Source: Strigamia acuminata
Taxonomy: Eukaryota; Arthropoda; Chilopoda; Geophilomorpha; Linotaeniidae
Assembly: GCA_949358305.1 (NCBI GenBank)
Contig: OX442319.1
Location: 1,550,001-1,614,000 of the forward strand
Length of the DNA stretch: 64,000 bases
Direction: 5' to 3'
Shown in pieces: positions 35,744-47,915 of this stretch. A program made the position numbers and the translations under genes. A model generated the notes under the pieces. The model was given only the letters and a program-made list of their open reading frames with translations. It searched no databases and was not told where the DNA came from. Positions within the stretch are counted from its first letter, which is position 1, and each line of letters begins with the position of its first letter.

Positions 35744-38193
35744 ATGTGTTCGATGAACGCATCAAGCGCCACTAACTCGCATCCTCGAAGCAGTCCCGTT
35801 AAATCCTACGATTACCTCCTCAAATTTTTACTTGTTGGAGACAGCGATGTGGGTAAACAGGAAATTCTCAGCGGATTGGAAGACGGAGCATCCGAATCAC
35901 CTTTTTGCAGTACGAATGGTACGGTCTGATGGATAAAACTTAATACCTAATACATAAACACAAAGTGTAATTTGTTTACATTCGCACTAAGATGGAAAGT
36001 GCAAGGTTAATTGAAGGTTGAATAATTTGTACAGGTTATTTATTTATTTATTTATATTATTTATTTATTTATTTATTTATTTATTATACATGTGAAAAAG
36101 TTTGTCAATTATGTGACCCTGCCAAGGGCAAGGCAGACCAGTTGTGTCATTTGTCATTTAAGACGAATATTAGATTATTTTGTGTGGATATATAATTTAT
36201 ATTTATACATTTATTTATTTATTTAGTACTTTTTGTACTTTTCCAATGGGAAGAAAGTTAATTTTTAATTTTTTTTGTATAAGTGCTTATTAACTTTGTT
36301 TACTGACACTGAATCTTTCCTTTTACAATGAGAATATTTTCTTTTCCCCGTGTTCAACCAACCATTTATTTTTATTTAGTTTTTTTAAATTTTTTATTTG
36401 AGCCCTGGTTCAATTTCCTGTTGAAAATTGTCTCAGGGGCAAAAGGAATTAATTTAGTGTGGGAAAAGATTGAAAAGTTGAATTAATTATTACTATTATT
36501 ATTTTATTTTTTTCAAACAGGAATAGACTTCAAGACAACTACAATTTTATTGGATGGAAAGAGAGTGAAATTACACTTATGGTAAGATTTTAGTGGCCGG
36601 GAATTGTAAAGAGCCTGGGGCCAGATTTATGAAACAATTATTATCCAATAATTATTTGATTTAATTACACATTGAATTTGTCCGGTACATCTGAAAACTG
36701 AATTGAACTGAAATAAAATTGATTTCGATTTCTACGTTCAAACCAAGCTGAATTTGACAAACTGAAACGAAACGAAATCGATTATCGAATTGCCAATTCA
36801 AAGTGACGTTTTTATGTGATAAAAGAACGTTGTCTTCTGTTTAAACAAGTTTTAAGCATCAATTAGGCTGCCGGTATTTAGCATTGCGAGCCGTAATTCA
36901 TGCTTAAAGCACCCGTTGACACTTTTATAAATTATATTTTTTTTTCTTCCAATTTTATCAGTTTGGATTTTTAATCGATTTTGGTTCTCAAATTTTGCCA
37001 AACTGAAACGAAACAAAAAGTGAACTGTCTCTGGGTTGCAGTTGCGGGAGTGTTGTTTGTTGGAGAAGTCGACATAATTAATTATTTGTTTTAATCTGAA
37101 GGGATACTTCGGGCCAAGGACGATTTTGTACGATAATCCGATCCTATTCTCGAGGCGCTCAGGTAAAATGAAAAATTATAAATTACATTGCTTCAATAAT
37201 AAGATGAAATTGAATTTTATTTCTTGCAGGGAATTCTTTTGGTCTACGATATCACAAATAAATGGTCTTTTGACGGAATTGATCGGTGGCTAAGGGAAGT
37301 CGAAGAGGTACGTTATCGAACTAAAGTCTAAATTTAGCGTCAAATTATAAGTAGTAACCGTGGGGACCAGAATGACGCTAAGAATGCATTTTTTTTCTTC
37401 ATTTTTTAATTTTTTAATTTTTTGCTAAACGTTTATTCGTCTAGATATTGCACATTTTGCATAGGCATGCATAATTTATTTTAAAGTGAATTTTTTCTGG
37501 GACCCCATTTCAGTAAAAGTAAAATAGAGTAAAATTCAGTGAAATAAAATAAAAAAGTTTTGAAAATTTGATACCAGATGAGATCACATAACACATTTAA
37601 TGCGTGTTTTGGTTTTATTTTATTGATACAAATTTTTTTAATTTGAATTTTAAATTTGTTGAATTTAGCACGCTCCCGGTGTACCCAAGATCTTAATAGG
37701 CAATCGGCTTCACCTCGCTTTCAAGCGCCAAGTGTCGGAAGTGATTGCCGATTCGTACGCTTCGAAAAACGACATGGTTTTATTCGAAGTCAGTCCTTTG
37801 TGCAACTATAATATAGTGGAATCTTTCACCGAATTGTCCCGGTTGGCACTTCGTCGAAACGGAATGGAAAGGCTTTGGAGATCAAATAAAGGTTTATTTT
37901 TTCATCGTTTTATTTTTATTTATTTTTAAAGATTATTTTCTTTTTTAGTGTTATCTCTGCAGGAGTTGTGTTGTCGGACAATAGTTGCGAGGACAACTGT
38001 ATACGGTTTAGAGCAGCTTCCGCTTCCGGCGACCATGAAGAATCATTTGAAATCGTATTCGTTGACTTCGTGTAAACCGCGGTTAAGACAAGGACATACT
38101 CATCAACAAGAGAAAAATATCAAGAAAACTAAAATTATCCATCCATGTGATTCGCCCACTTTGAATTGCAGAAAAAGTTGTGCTCTTTCCTGA
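35744..38193 (+). CDS. RAB40: RAB40 small GTPase with SOCS box
   Basis: Six exons (35744-35918, 36521-36581, 37102-37162, 37230-37307, 37669-37891, 37949-38193) join in phase to 280 residues. The GTPase core has [23 protein letters not shown] and GNRLHL; the altered G1 and G4 motifs are typical of the RAB40 subfamily and not decay. The SOCS box ([10 protein letters not shown]...[15 protein letters not shown]) recruits a Cullin5-Elongin B/C ubiquitin ligase in this family. The protein ends in CALS, a CaaX-type prenylation site, as in vertebrate RAB40 proteins. Exon 5 ends in a weak GTTTAT donor. The first ATG in frame after a stop-rich leader was chosen. Confidence 0.93.
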
Positions 38194-38592
38194 ACATTTT
38201 TTTAACGGGTGAAACGAAGAAGAAAGAAAGAAAGAAAGAAAGAAAAAGAGAGGAAAAAAATATTTTTTATTTTTTATTTTTATTCCAGGTTTGAAAAGTT
38301 ATTATGTGAAAAATGATATTTTTTTTGCTCCTTAAATGTTACACTTAAAACATATCGTCGTGATAACGAACGAGATCACAATTTTTGTCACGTCGTTGGC
38401 AATTTATGATTTTAAATTTTTTTTGTAAAGAAAAAACATTTCTTTTGTTTCTTACCAAAGTGGCTGTTGATTTTTCATGAGTTTTAATTTACCATTTTTT
38501 AAAAACAAAAAAAAAATCATATTTTGTAAATTTTGTAATTTAATAATATATAATGCCATTTTTTTGTGATTTTCTTATTCTTTTTCGGAATA

Positions 38593-39262
38593 GTTCACTT
38601 TAGCGACGCCCATATTAGCGAAAAAAGCCATATTTGGTCTGTTTGGCATATATCTGCCAAGTTTTAGCGACGTAACGAAACAGTTGGGTCACCTAAATCA
38701 TTCTCGTCCATGTACGGACTAGTCAATTTAGATTCAATTATACTCCGTCATAGTTGCCAATTGCCATTATCGCAAAAGTACGCTGCTTCTTCGAATAGTT
38801 GCTCCCAAACATCTCCTATAGTTATTTACCAATTAGTCAGTCATACAGTCCTTCGAGCCCGAGCTATTCACCCACGAACCCTAAGTATTTCGTGACTTCA
38901 TCTTCAATTACAGTCCGACTTCACCCAATTATGTATTTGCGGCGACACCGAGTCCGAAATAGTCGTCTTCGAGTCCTTCGCTTTTCTCCCACGTGTTCTA
39001 CAATTTCTACATACACACCCTCGTCTTTTGGCCCCGAGTCCAACATTTTGTGAAAAGTCCTTTGTATTACTCTTCCAATTAATAGCCGTAAACATTGGGA
39101 CAACGACACAGGCAGCAATGACAAGGAGTAGCAGATGTGGTCGTTGAAAATAGTTTATATTTTATAAAATTTTACATGTAGGTCATTTTAGTGACAGTAG
39201 CCCACTGTAGCGATTTTGGCGACACTAAAATGTCATCACTAAGATGTGATCGCTAAAGTGTA
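38593..39262. mobile_element. TA-flanked DNA transposon remnant carrying a CTD-like fragment
   Basis: The left end GTTCACTTTAGCGA and right end TCGCTAAAGTGTAC are inverted repeats bordered by TA (38591-38592 and 39261-39262). Further TTAGCGA/TTTAGTG sub-repeats lie near both ends. No transposase is readable. The middle holds a gene-like fragment described separately. Confidence 0.6.
38755..39060 (+). pseudogene. Decayed RNA polymerase II CTD-like fragment
   Basis: Frame at 38844-38888 reads YSPSSPSYSPTNPKY, and a second frame at 38906-38932 reads NYSPTSPNY; these are the heptads (YSPTSPS) of the Rpb1 C-terminal domain. More degenerate Tyr/Ser/Pro-rich sequence lies on both sides, with stops and frameshifts, so it is non-functional. 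It appears to be captured within the inverted-repeat element around it. A chance Ser/Pro-rich low-complexity origin is possible but less likely, given the consecutive Tyr-Ser-Pro spacing. Confidence 0.55.
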
Positions 39263-39345
39263 CTACCGGTAGATTCTTTTCTTTTACTATTGGGGTGCGC
39301 TTGACACTCGAATAATCCATTTCCATCGCTCAATTGAAGGACAAT

Positions 39346-39934
39346 TGTGGTGACCACGAGGTCATAAAAGTGTTTTTAGTATTTACAATAATTAATCGTC
39401 AGATTATTACGAGAAAACTAGCTATACTAGTTTTACCGTTTCTGCGGAATCAACATGATGACGTCAGCCATTTTGCATAATTCCCCGAATTTATGCAAAT
39501 ACGTCATTTCCGGTCATTAGGGGGTATTTAAACCCGTGTTTTGACCGGAAGCGCCACTTACAGATATATCGCAGCAACAGTAGCATCACACCTCACCTTT
39601 CAGGCCGAACACCACGGATTGATAGAGGACCGATGCCAGTTGCCCAAGTCATCTGTAACACCAAGCCAAAGATATTTGTCGTAGCAAAACTACGACCGAA
39701 ATATCTCACCATCGCCGAAGCGTTTTGCGAACACGTGTTTCGCCAGGACGCCATTAACCCTAGACAACCAGAAGCCACGTGTAAGACTGCCGTGCAGCAA
39801 CAAATCGTATCCGCCAACAAGGATCCGAGACCACATTGTTAAGTATTATTATTGTATTATTACAAGTGTGAAATAAAGGGTGTTATTAGTAAGATATTGC
39901 GTTAAGTTTATTTACCGGAACCAAGGTTACGACA
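39346..39934 (+). repeat. 5' LTR of gag-only element
   Basis: It contains a TATTTAAA box (about 39526-39533) and an AATAAA signal (about 39874). A 69-codon frame (39633-39842) is present in both LTRs and differs only in its last codon; coding status is unknown. Confidence 0.9.
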
Positions 39935-40019
39935 CGTGGGGGCCTGTCCGGGATAGTTTGACTAATCAGACTATTTAAAATAAACATATCTTACGGTTTG
40001 GAATTTACAAACTATCGAA

Positions 40020-42806
40020 ATGACAAAAAGCAACAAAAAGACCAGAAACCCTTCGACCGCAAGCGCCCGAAGAAAAGCCATGGAATCAGCCAAGGCAAGG
40101 GCCGAAGCATTGGCTAGCCCAGCGTTAGATAAATTACCGCCGGAATCGACGAAAAGAAATACGATTGGAAAAACACCAATCGATAAAAACAACGCCGATA
40201 AATTACCGCCGGAATCGACGAAAAGAAATACGATTGGAAAAACACCAATCGATAAAAACAACGCCGATAAATTACCGCCGGAATCGACGAAAGAAAATAT
40301 AGTCGGAAAAACACCGATTGGAAAAACTCCGAACCACGCCGAAAAAACGTCTGTCGGACATACACCGATTGGAAAAACTCCGAACCACGCCGCAAAAACG
40401 TCTGTCGGACATACACCGATTGGAAAAACTCCGAACCACGCCGAAAAAACGTCTGTCGGACATACACCGATTGGAAAAACTCCGAGCCACGCCGAAAAAA
40501 CGTCTGTCGGACATACACCGATTGGAAAAACTCCGAACCACGCCGAAAAAACGTCTGTCGGACAAACACCGATTAATAAGACGTCGACGAAACCTCAACC
40601 TGACCCGCCGATTAAAAATAAACAAATTAATTTCACGGACGAAGTAGAGGAAGATTCAGACAAAAGTCAAGACGGGTATAGCCTATTCGACAAGTACGAT
40701 AACAACCAAAGTAATCGAGTCACCATCACGCACGGCTACAACAGTTCGAAATCACAAATCAACAGATGCAGAGAAGCATACGAAATCGCCCGATTAATGG
40801 GAATCCCGTACGACGAAGAAGGGGATCCGCTGGCCCAATTGGACATGATACTCCGGCTGACAAGAGAACGGGCGGAAAAAAGAGCTATCTGACGAGGAAA
40901 GAAGGCCGTCAAGCGTCAAAAAACGAATAATCAGACGACCGACTCGTACGACTCGACCCGAACCAGTTCCGACGCGGACGACGAAAGCGAAGCTGATTCG
41001 CTCGATTCGAAAGGAATTAACGTCCAAGGATGGGCCAGTATCGTAGACGAGCCAGTCGAAATCCAGAACGAATTTTTGGAGGCTTTTCAGCAAGACAATC
41101 GGAACAATCGAGGAAGACAGTCATGGGCATTCGCGCAATCTTTCGCCGCTAAAGCTGGCCACACCAGCCAAACGCCGAACGACCCGAATTCCAAAATGAT
41201 ACGATTAATTAATCAGCGTAATCAAATCCGGAATCAGCAAGGACAAGATAGGTTGGCAATGCCAAGCCTCGATGACATACGAACAGTTAAAGCTAACGTT
41301 GACGCAGCTAACGAAGCAGCAAAAGCCAAGATCAGGACCGCTAACGACGCCGATAAGGAAGCCGCGAAAGTCAATTCGCAACTATACGGAGGGAGAAAAT
41401 CAACCATATTAATAAAACAAAATAACGGGATCCTGAGCGGAACAGCTGTGAATGGGACCTTTCCCCCCGGAACACAGCTGACTGCGACTTCGCCAGCTTT
41501 AACTAATCAGAATTCCCCTCAACACCAGAATTCTTCGCAAAACCACCAATTCCTTCCTCAAAACGGAAGTATTTCACCGAGTTATGGGAGTCAGAGCCAA
41601 TCCGACCCCATATTGGAAGAGCGATTACGAATGATAGAAGAACACATACGTGCCGATTCACGGACCGGCCGAAACCAAGACTTGGATGAACGAGACGAAC
41701 AGAATGAAAACCTACTCCGAAAATATTCAGCCGACCGCTGGGCGTTAGATAACAAAGACCGAAACATCAAGTGGCCCCAGCTGCGCCTGATGAAATTCGA
41801 CGGTACGTGGAGGGCAGGAAATAAATTTCTAAATGAGGTGGCACTCACCATCTCGAGACTCGGAGCCGAACCAGACGAAATGGTAGTTAAGGGGCTGCCA
41901 GAAATGCTGGTAGGAGAGGCGAGAGAATGGTATGTGGAGGCGAACTTGAAGTATTGGGAGCAATTTGTGGTCGCCTTCAATACGCAATATGGCGAGACAC
42001 AAAAAGAGATTAGACAACGAGTCAGTCTCATGCAGCAGGCGACCGGAGAAGAGCTACGAGCCTATTTTCTGCGAGCTAAAAGTCTGTTCAATGAACTGTA
42101 TACTCCGCTGGACGCTTACGCTCAACGACTAATTTTTGATAAAGGATTGAACGAGGCATCCAAAAAGGTGCTTCGCGACATGAACGCTCCAACAACCGAC
42201 AGCTTCGAACAACTGTTGAAATTTGTCGATAAACGTCACGAAGAAGTAAATGACCGGTACACAGACGCTCTAACACCGGAAGAAAGAAAATTAGTCCAAC
42301 TTCGCATACAGCGAATCCACGCCAGAAATAACGACGCAGGGCGATTAATCCGGTCGCGAACGTTCCTAAACGGAGACATAGAGGCGGCCCCACCAAAGAA
42401 ACCCAGCGACAAGTCGACTTCTAACCCGATACCGGCTCCAAAAGCTTACAGAGCCAGTACGAAAACCGATACACCTAATTTCGAAGACGGGAGAGAAAGT
42501 GAAGAAGACGACTCCGAGCAGAACTCAGAGGGCGACGCGAATAAAACCGAGCATCACAACCCAAAGAGTGACAAGCATTACGAAAAAAGGGATTTCACAA
42601 AACGATCATTCACACGGACGGAAAACTCTACTACAAGACCTTGCAATTATTGTAACGAGGTGGGACATTGGAGGAGGGATTGCCCGAAACAAAAAAAGAG
42701 GAAGGAAGAGAAGAAAGCCGCCGAGAACGAAGCATTGTTAGAAAAGCTAACAGCTAAATTTGAAGAATTGACAAAAAACTGGTTAAAGCAGACAGAGAAA
42801 ACATAA
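40020..42806 (+). pseudogene. Gag of non-autonomous LTR element, one in-frame TGA
   Basis: The same frame runs from the ATG at 40020 to a stop at 42804-42806, broken only by TGA at 40890-40892. The first part has tandem peptide repeats: three ~23-residue units (KLPPESTKRNTIGKTPIDKN) and five 17-residue units (GKTPNHAEKTSVGHTPI). The second part has a Gln/Ser-rich linker, a retrotransposon-gag-like helical domain (EAREWYVEANLKYW, MQQATGEELRAYF) and a C-terminal CCHC zinc knuckle (CNYCNEVGHWRRDC) before a Lys/Glu-rich tail. The TGA may be a CGA-to-TGA mutation or a readthrough site. Confidence 0.8.
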
Positions 42807-43235
42807 ATCTGTCTGCACGCCCGGAAGACCGAACCCCGAATAGAACCACGAACGAAACAATTAACCAAGCAATCAACGAAATAATTACGGAAGAAATAGA
42901 TAAATTAAAAATCGAATTAGATAATAAAGAAACCAGCGACTCAGATTCGGAAGATGAATTAAAAACCAAATGGAAAAACACCAATTGGTTAGAAAAACAA
43001 ATTAAGGAATTACAGACGAAAATCGCTTATTTCACCACAGCCTACTTCACCACCGAAAAATTAAAATACCGTGGCTCAACCACTGGCAGAAGAAGAACCA
43101 CCCCACCTCCTTCTATGAGTGCCCTCAAGGAGTCACTCGAGAGGAAGATGTAGTCAAAAAAAAACATTTTTAAAGAGAAATTTCGCAATGTCATTTATCT
43201 TTTTATTTTATAACGACATTGCTGAGGAGGGGACG
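42807..43235 (+). other. Residual internal sequence of gag-only element
   Basis: Short frames of acidic and Lys-rich sequence follow Gag, without protease (no DTG/DSG), reverse transcriptase or integrase motifs. This is where pol would be expected. Confidence 0.7.
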
Positions 43236-43824
43236 TGTGGTGACCACGAGGTCATAAAAGTGTTTTTAGTATTTACAATAATTAATCGTCAGATTATTAC
43301 GAGAAAACTAGCTATACTAGTTTTACCGTTTCTGCGGAATCAACATGATGACGTCAGCCATTTTGCATAATTCCCCGAATTTATGCAAATACGTCATTTC
43401 CGGTCATTAGGGGGTATTTAAACCCGTGTTTTGACCGGAAGCGCCACTTACAGATATATCGCAGCAACAGTAGCATCACACCTCACCTTTCAGGCCGAAC
43501 ACCACGGATTGATAGAGGACCGATGCCAGTTGCCCAAGTCATCTGTAACACCAAGCCAAAGATATTTGTCGTAGCAAAACTACGACCGAAATATCTCACC
43601 ATCGCCGAAGCGTTTTGCGAACACGTGTTTCGCCAGGACGCCATTAACCCTAGACAACCAGAAGCCACGTGTAAGACTGCCGTGCAGCAACAAATCGTAT
43701 CCGCCAACAAGGATCCGAGACCACATTGGTAAGTATTATTATTGTATTATTACAAGTGTGAAATAAAGGGTGTTATTAGTAAGATATTGCGTTAAGTTTA
43801 TTTACCGGAACCAAGGTTACGACA
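43236..43824 (+). repeat. 3' LTR of gag-only element
   Basis: 589 bp, matching the 5' LTR except for one base I noticed (T at about 39839 versus G at about 43729). Confidence 0.9.
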
Positions 43825-44050
43825 CAATTACCAACACGTGCGTTAACGAGTTTCAAAAAAATGCTCAATTGCAAAATGAAGTAAATTCTTTTAATTTAAC
43901 GTTCAAATTACAATTAAAACTTAAAAGAAAGAAGAAGAAAATTTCCGTTTTTATTCTGATTATTGCGACACCAGTTTAAACCTAGAAATCGGTAAACAGC
44001 GGATAATACAACGTTAGAGTAGATTAAATAAATGTTGAAATTAATTTTTT

Positions 44051-47000
44051 TTAGTCGAATGATATTAACTGCGCTTCCGGAGCACTTGAACCGGCAGGTA
44101 GATGCGGTCGCACCGATGGATCCGTCATTTGTGGCGGAGGCGGACGCGGCTGATTCGCTAACATTTGCGGCGGCGGTTGATTCGGCATCATTTGCGGGGG
44201 CGGATGTGCCTGCGATCCTTGCGGCATCGGTGCGACTTGCCCGCCCATTACCTGCGGTCCAGGCGGTATTTGGTGCGGGGGTATCATCGGGCCAGGAATA
44301 TAATTTTGTTGGCTGGTTGCGGGCAGAGCGGTGCCCATGCCCTGCATGTTGTACTGCGGATACTCCGGTCCTGGGTAGGGTGCCTGGGGTACGGGTTGAT
44401 ATTGCCCCGGATACGGAACGTGGACGGGGCTCCCCTCGGTAGACACGGTTGGATAGTTCACTAAATAAATAAATAAAGAAATAAAGGAATAAAGAAATAA
44501 ATAAAAAAGGTTTTTGTTTTTCGCGTTTGTGCATTTTACCCGGCATGTTGTAACCTTGCGGTGGCACGTAATGTGGCGGTTGCTGGTACGTTCCTAGCGG
44601 CATACCCCGCAGAAATTGTTGTTTTTGTTCATGCCGCATCTGCATCTCGAGCTCCTGTTCTTGCATGCGCTGCATCGCCAGCTGGCGTTGGTATTCCAGA
44701 TATTCTTGTTTCTTTTTACGCATAATTTCGAGCTTGTGCGCCATTTGAATTTGCCGTTGACGCTCGGCTTCTTCCTGTTCGCGCCGTATGCGTTCGCGGT
44801 GGTCCTCTCGGAGAGCATCCAATGCTGCGCGCGCGTCTTTGATTTGGTTCAGTTTGTCCTGCAAGCCTTCGTAATGTACTATTTTTTTTTAAAAGAAAAA
44901 AAAATTATGAAAAAAAATTAATTATCCGGCATTTTATTTTATTGAATGTGCAACCTCTGGAATCCTCCTGATCCTGTATATGGTTGAGTAGTTGCGAGTG
45001 CATCGCAGTTATGTTCATAAACAAACTTTGAACTGCAGTGTCGTTAGCAATGCTTCGACCGCGACTCGAATTGCTCTTCATTCGATTGACGAAAATCTCC
45101 ATGCTTCGCCTCAACGTGTCCACAAATTCATCCAGTTCGGCCGTTTCACCGTTTTGTAATTTCTAATATTTGCCGCAGATTAACAGTTACTTTTTAAAAA
45201 GAATAGTCAAGACTCAAGAGGGGCAACGTAGAACTACATGGGACGGCGAGGGGGTTATTTCTTGGGTTTTTATATGTTATTTATTGTGATTTTGACTGGT
45301 CAGCACACTGACCATCAGGCTACTCCTCGCATAAAGGAGGTGTGTTTCGTGTTTCTAGCATCATCTCTTGATGGGAATTGTTTTCCATTGTGCCATTGTA
45401 AATTCCCATCATGAGATGGCGCTAGTTTCCACTTCCGTTTCGAGGATTGTCCCGTTAGACGTAGTTCTATGTAAATAAATGTCAGTTTAATACCTCGCTA
45501 ATTCTAGGCATGGTGAAAGTGGTCAAACTCGAAGTGGTAGAACTGACCGGTGCGCTCGGAATAGTTGTAGAGGCCATCTTGTTTTCATCTTGCTTCTGTT
45601 CCCAGTAAGATCTGTTCAAATAATGCGCCAAATCAGGATCCATTTCGGAAACGGTGCTCTCGAGAGGTAGTGATGATGGCGGCTTAATAAGAAATAAAGA
45701 AATAAAACAACAAATAAATGACATCATTTTGTTGGAGGGATTTTTACGAGTCTTTGAACTTACGGTCACTGCTGTTGGTCCGTGCGTAGAAGTGCCCGAC
45801 AAGAGACTATGAGTCGCTCGTAATTTCTTATTTAAAATACAAATAATAAATACAAACTCTGTTACAAATTATATTCAACTTTTTGTAAAAAAATAAATAA
45901 ATTTTTCTTGGCACGAAAATAATCGTTTTTTTTGCAAGAAAAGTGTAATTTTTTGTTACCTCTTTCTCTTTGCTCTCTGCTTCGCTTTTTGATAGAGCTA
46001 AAGCTAATTGGAATTCTTCCTCTTCTTGCAACTCTTGTTCCGTTTTAGTCGGAGGAGCCTGTGGCTGCAAGGCTAATGAGCTATTCAGGTATTCGTTTGG
46101 CAAATCCTCGCTAGCCTTTGACTGAGATGGTCTGAAAATGATTGAATTAGAGTGATTAAAATCACAAATTCGATTTGATTTGATTTGACAGTGCTCACTT
46201 ATTCAGCGTGTCGAAACAGGCATCGCAAACTCGTACTTCTTTCTCGATCCCAAATTTAGGGATAGTTGACGTTTTAGCCGAGCATTTACTGCAAAAAACT
46301 TGACCGCAGTTGCGACAATGATGCTAGAATATTAAAAAATGTATATTTTTATTGAAAAAATAACGCACAAAAACATAAATAAAGAAAATAACCTTTCGTT
46401 GCACAACTGAAAACTGAACTCTGCAGCGATGACAACATTCGGCATCGGCCCATTCGGGGGCACGATCAGCAACAAACATGGCGTCGGTCTCTTTTAGCAC
46501 GGGAAACGCATAACCCTCAGTTTTCATTATGTTTAAAATATCTTGAACGGCACGAAAATTAGGTTCGTTGCGAAAAGCGTGTGCCCATGTTTGGATTAAT
46601 TCCAGGATTTTATTCTTCAGATTTTCGTTGTTGGAACTCTGAAATTGCGCACAATTGTTAAATCCTGATAATTAATAGAGTAATACATTTATACTTTAAT
46701 GAATTCGTGCAATTCTTCCATAAACCCTTTATTAGCAACTTCTTGATGCACGGGACTTCCACAGTTCTTCATACACGACTCCATAACCTCAAAAATAAAT
46801 AGAATTGCAATTTTTTAAAATTATTTTCAACAAAATATTTTATAATTTCATTTTACCTGTAGTGCAAATAATGCAACATGAGGATTAGCTGAGTAGAACT
46901 TTTTTTTAATCGCAGTCATGGCATATTTTGGTCTGAAAAACAAAAACAAAACAATAATCAATTATCAGAATTTGTTATCAAACCAGATCCTTACTGAACA

Positions 47001-47243
47001 TCTCCTTGACGTAAACAATCGCATAGTTGCAGTATGGATGCCCAATCGGGTTCCAGTAATAAGTTACTCGTAGACTTTTCTGTTAAATTAACACGTATTG
47101 CGACATGAGTAAATTTTAAGTCAATGTCGCCGTTTAAAAAATATTATTTCATGTATTTCATATTACGAAGTGATTTTCTGTTTAAAAATTAAAAATCGAT
47201 ATTTACCTAGTAATTTGTCGAACTGAGACGTTGATCGGAACAT
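44051..47243 (-). CDS. HGS: HGS/Hrs, ESCRT-0 endosomal sorting protein
   Basis: About twelve exons run from the ATG at 47243 (MFRSTSQFDKLL) to a TAA at 44051. In order they encode a VHS domain (exons about 47081-46395; DWASILQLCDCLRQGD, NPHVALFALQVMES), a FYVE zinc finger (CHRCRVQF, HHCRNCGQVFCSKCS, RVCDAC), a ubiquitin-interacting motif (EEEFQLALALSKSEAE, about 46030-45975), a second conserved block (MDPDLAHYLNRSYWEQK), a coiled-coil core that binds STAM (ARAALDALREDHRERIRREQEEAERQ read in two parts) and a Pro/Gln-rich tail ending EAQLISFD, a clathrin-box-type end identical to vertebrate HGS. The protein binds PI3P on endosomes and sorts ubiquitinated receptors. No damage is seen. Confidence 0.95.
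45220..45475. repeat. Nested inverted-repeat element in HGS intron
   Basis: Outer arms (CGTAGAACTAC near 45227, GTAGTTCTATG near 45460) enclose a TGGTCAG/CTGACCA hairpin (about 45296-45313) and a stronger hairpin with arms CATCTCTTGATGGGAATT and AATTCCCATCATGAGATG (about 45362-45419). It looks like a MITE or a small hairpin RNA source. Confidence 0.5.
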
Positions 47244-47800
47244 TCTCGCGTTTAATTACTTTGGTTATTTGTAATTCGATGTTGTATTTAACCACTTCTT
47301 TGACACGCTAAAAACAAGTGTCGAAGGCGATGACTCTGAGTCATGAATCAAATTGCAATTCTGAGGTCGCGTCATCGACCAACGCCCTCTGTACTCTGCA
47401 GCTGCATTTCTGACGTTAGTTTTATTGTAATAATTGTAAAAGAAAAATTGTAAAAAGAAAAAATTAAATTGGTGATTTTATTTGGTAAATAAAATAGAAA
47501 GTTCAAGTTTAATATCATTTTTTATAGTCTGATAAGTGTTGGTTACAACGTGGCACCGTGGTTACACGCATGATGGGGCGCCATTTAGTGACAAAATACA
47601 GAACTAATACTAAACAACAACAAATGATGCTCGATCTCCGACAAGATCTCCGATGGTCACTGAAACATCGGTGGATGCCGGGGGTCCGACAATCAGAATC
47701 TGCGTGCCAGAGATTCGAATCTTTCAGATATTTTCGGAATTTGGGTGGGATTCGGATGGGATTCGGACCGGATTCGGACGGGATTTGAATGGGATTAAAA
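47244..47800. other. Upstream region of HGS, no further gene
   Basis: AT-rich sequence with no recognised gene. The promoter of HGS should lie in the first few hundred bases, but no TATA box is evident. Confidence 0.4.
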
Positions 47801-47915
47801 GGATTAGGATGGTATTAAAAGGATTAGGATGGTATTAAAAGGATTAGGATGGTATTAAAAGGATTAGGATGGTATTAAAAGGATTAGGATGGTATTAAAA
47901 GGATTCGGATGGGAT
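47755..47915. repeat. 20-bp minisatellite (AAAAGGATTAGGATGGTATT)
   Basis: Five clean tandem copies at about 47803-47900, with degenerate GGATTCGGA(C/T)GGGATT versions to the left and right. Confidence 0.9.

Larger units (their letters stand above)
39346..43824 (+). mobile_element. Complete gag-only LTR retrotransposon (non-autonomous)
   Basis: Two 589-bp LTRs (TG...CA ends) flank 3.3 kb of internal sequence, with CAAT duplicated outside (39342-39345 and 43825-43828). A primer-binding site follows the 5' LTR by two bases (TGGGGGCCTGTCCGGGAT, 39937-39954), close to the complement of a tRNA-Pro 3' end. A purine tract (GAGGAGGGG, about 43224-43232) precedes the 3' LTR. Only a gag-like gene is present and there is no protease, polymerase or integrase, so mobility would need a helper element. 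I found a single LTR difference on reading, so insertion was recent. The Gag and zinc knuckle suggest the Ty3/gypsy side of the LTR elements. Confidence 0.9.

Noticed and set aside
40114-40625. Minus-strand frames with FFRRGSEFFQSVYVRQT repeats
   Set aside because: Antisense shadows of the Gag peptide repeats.
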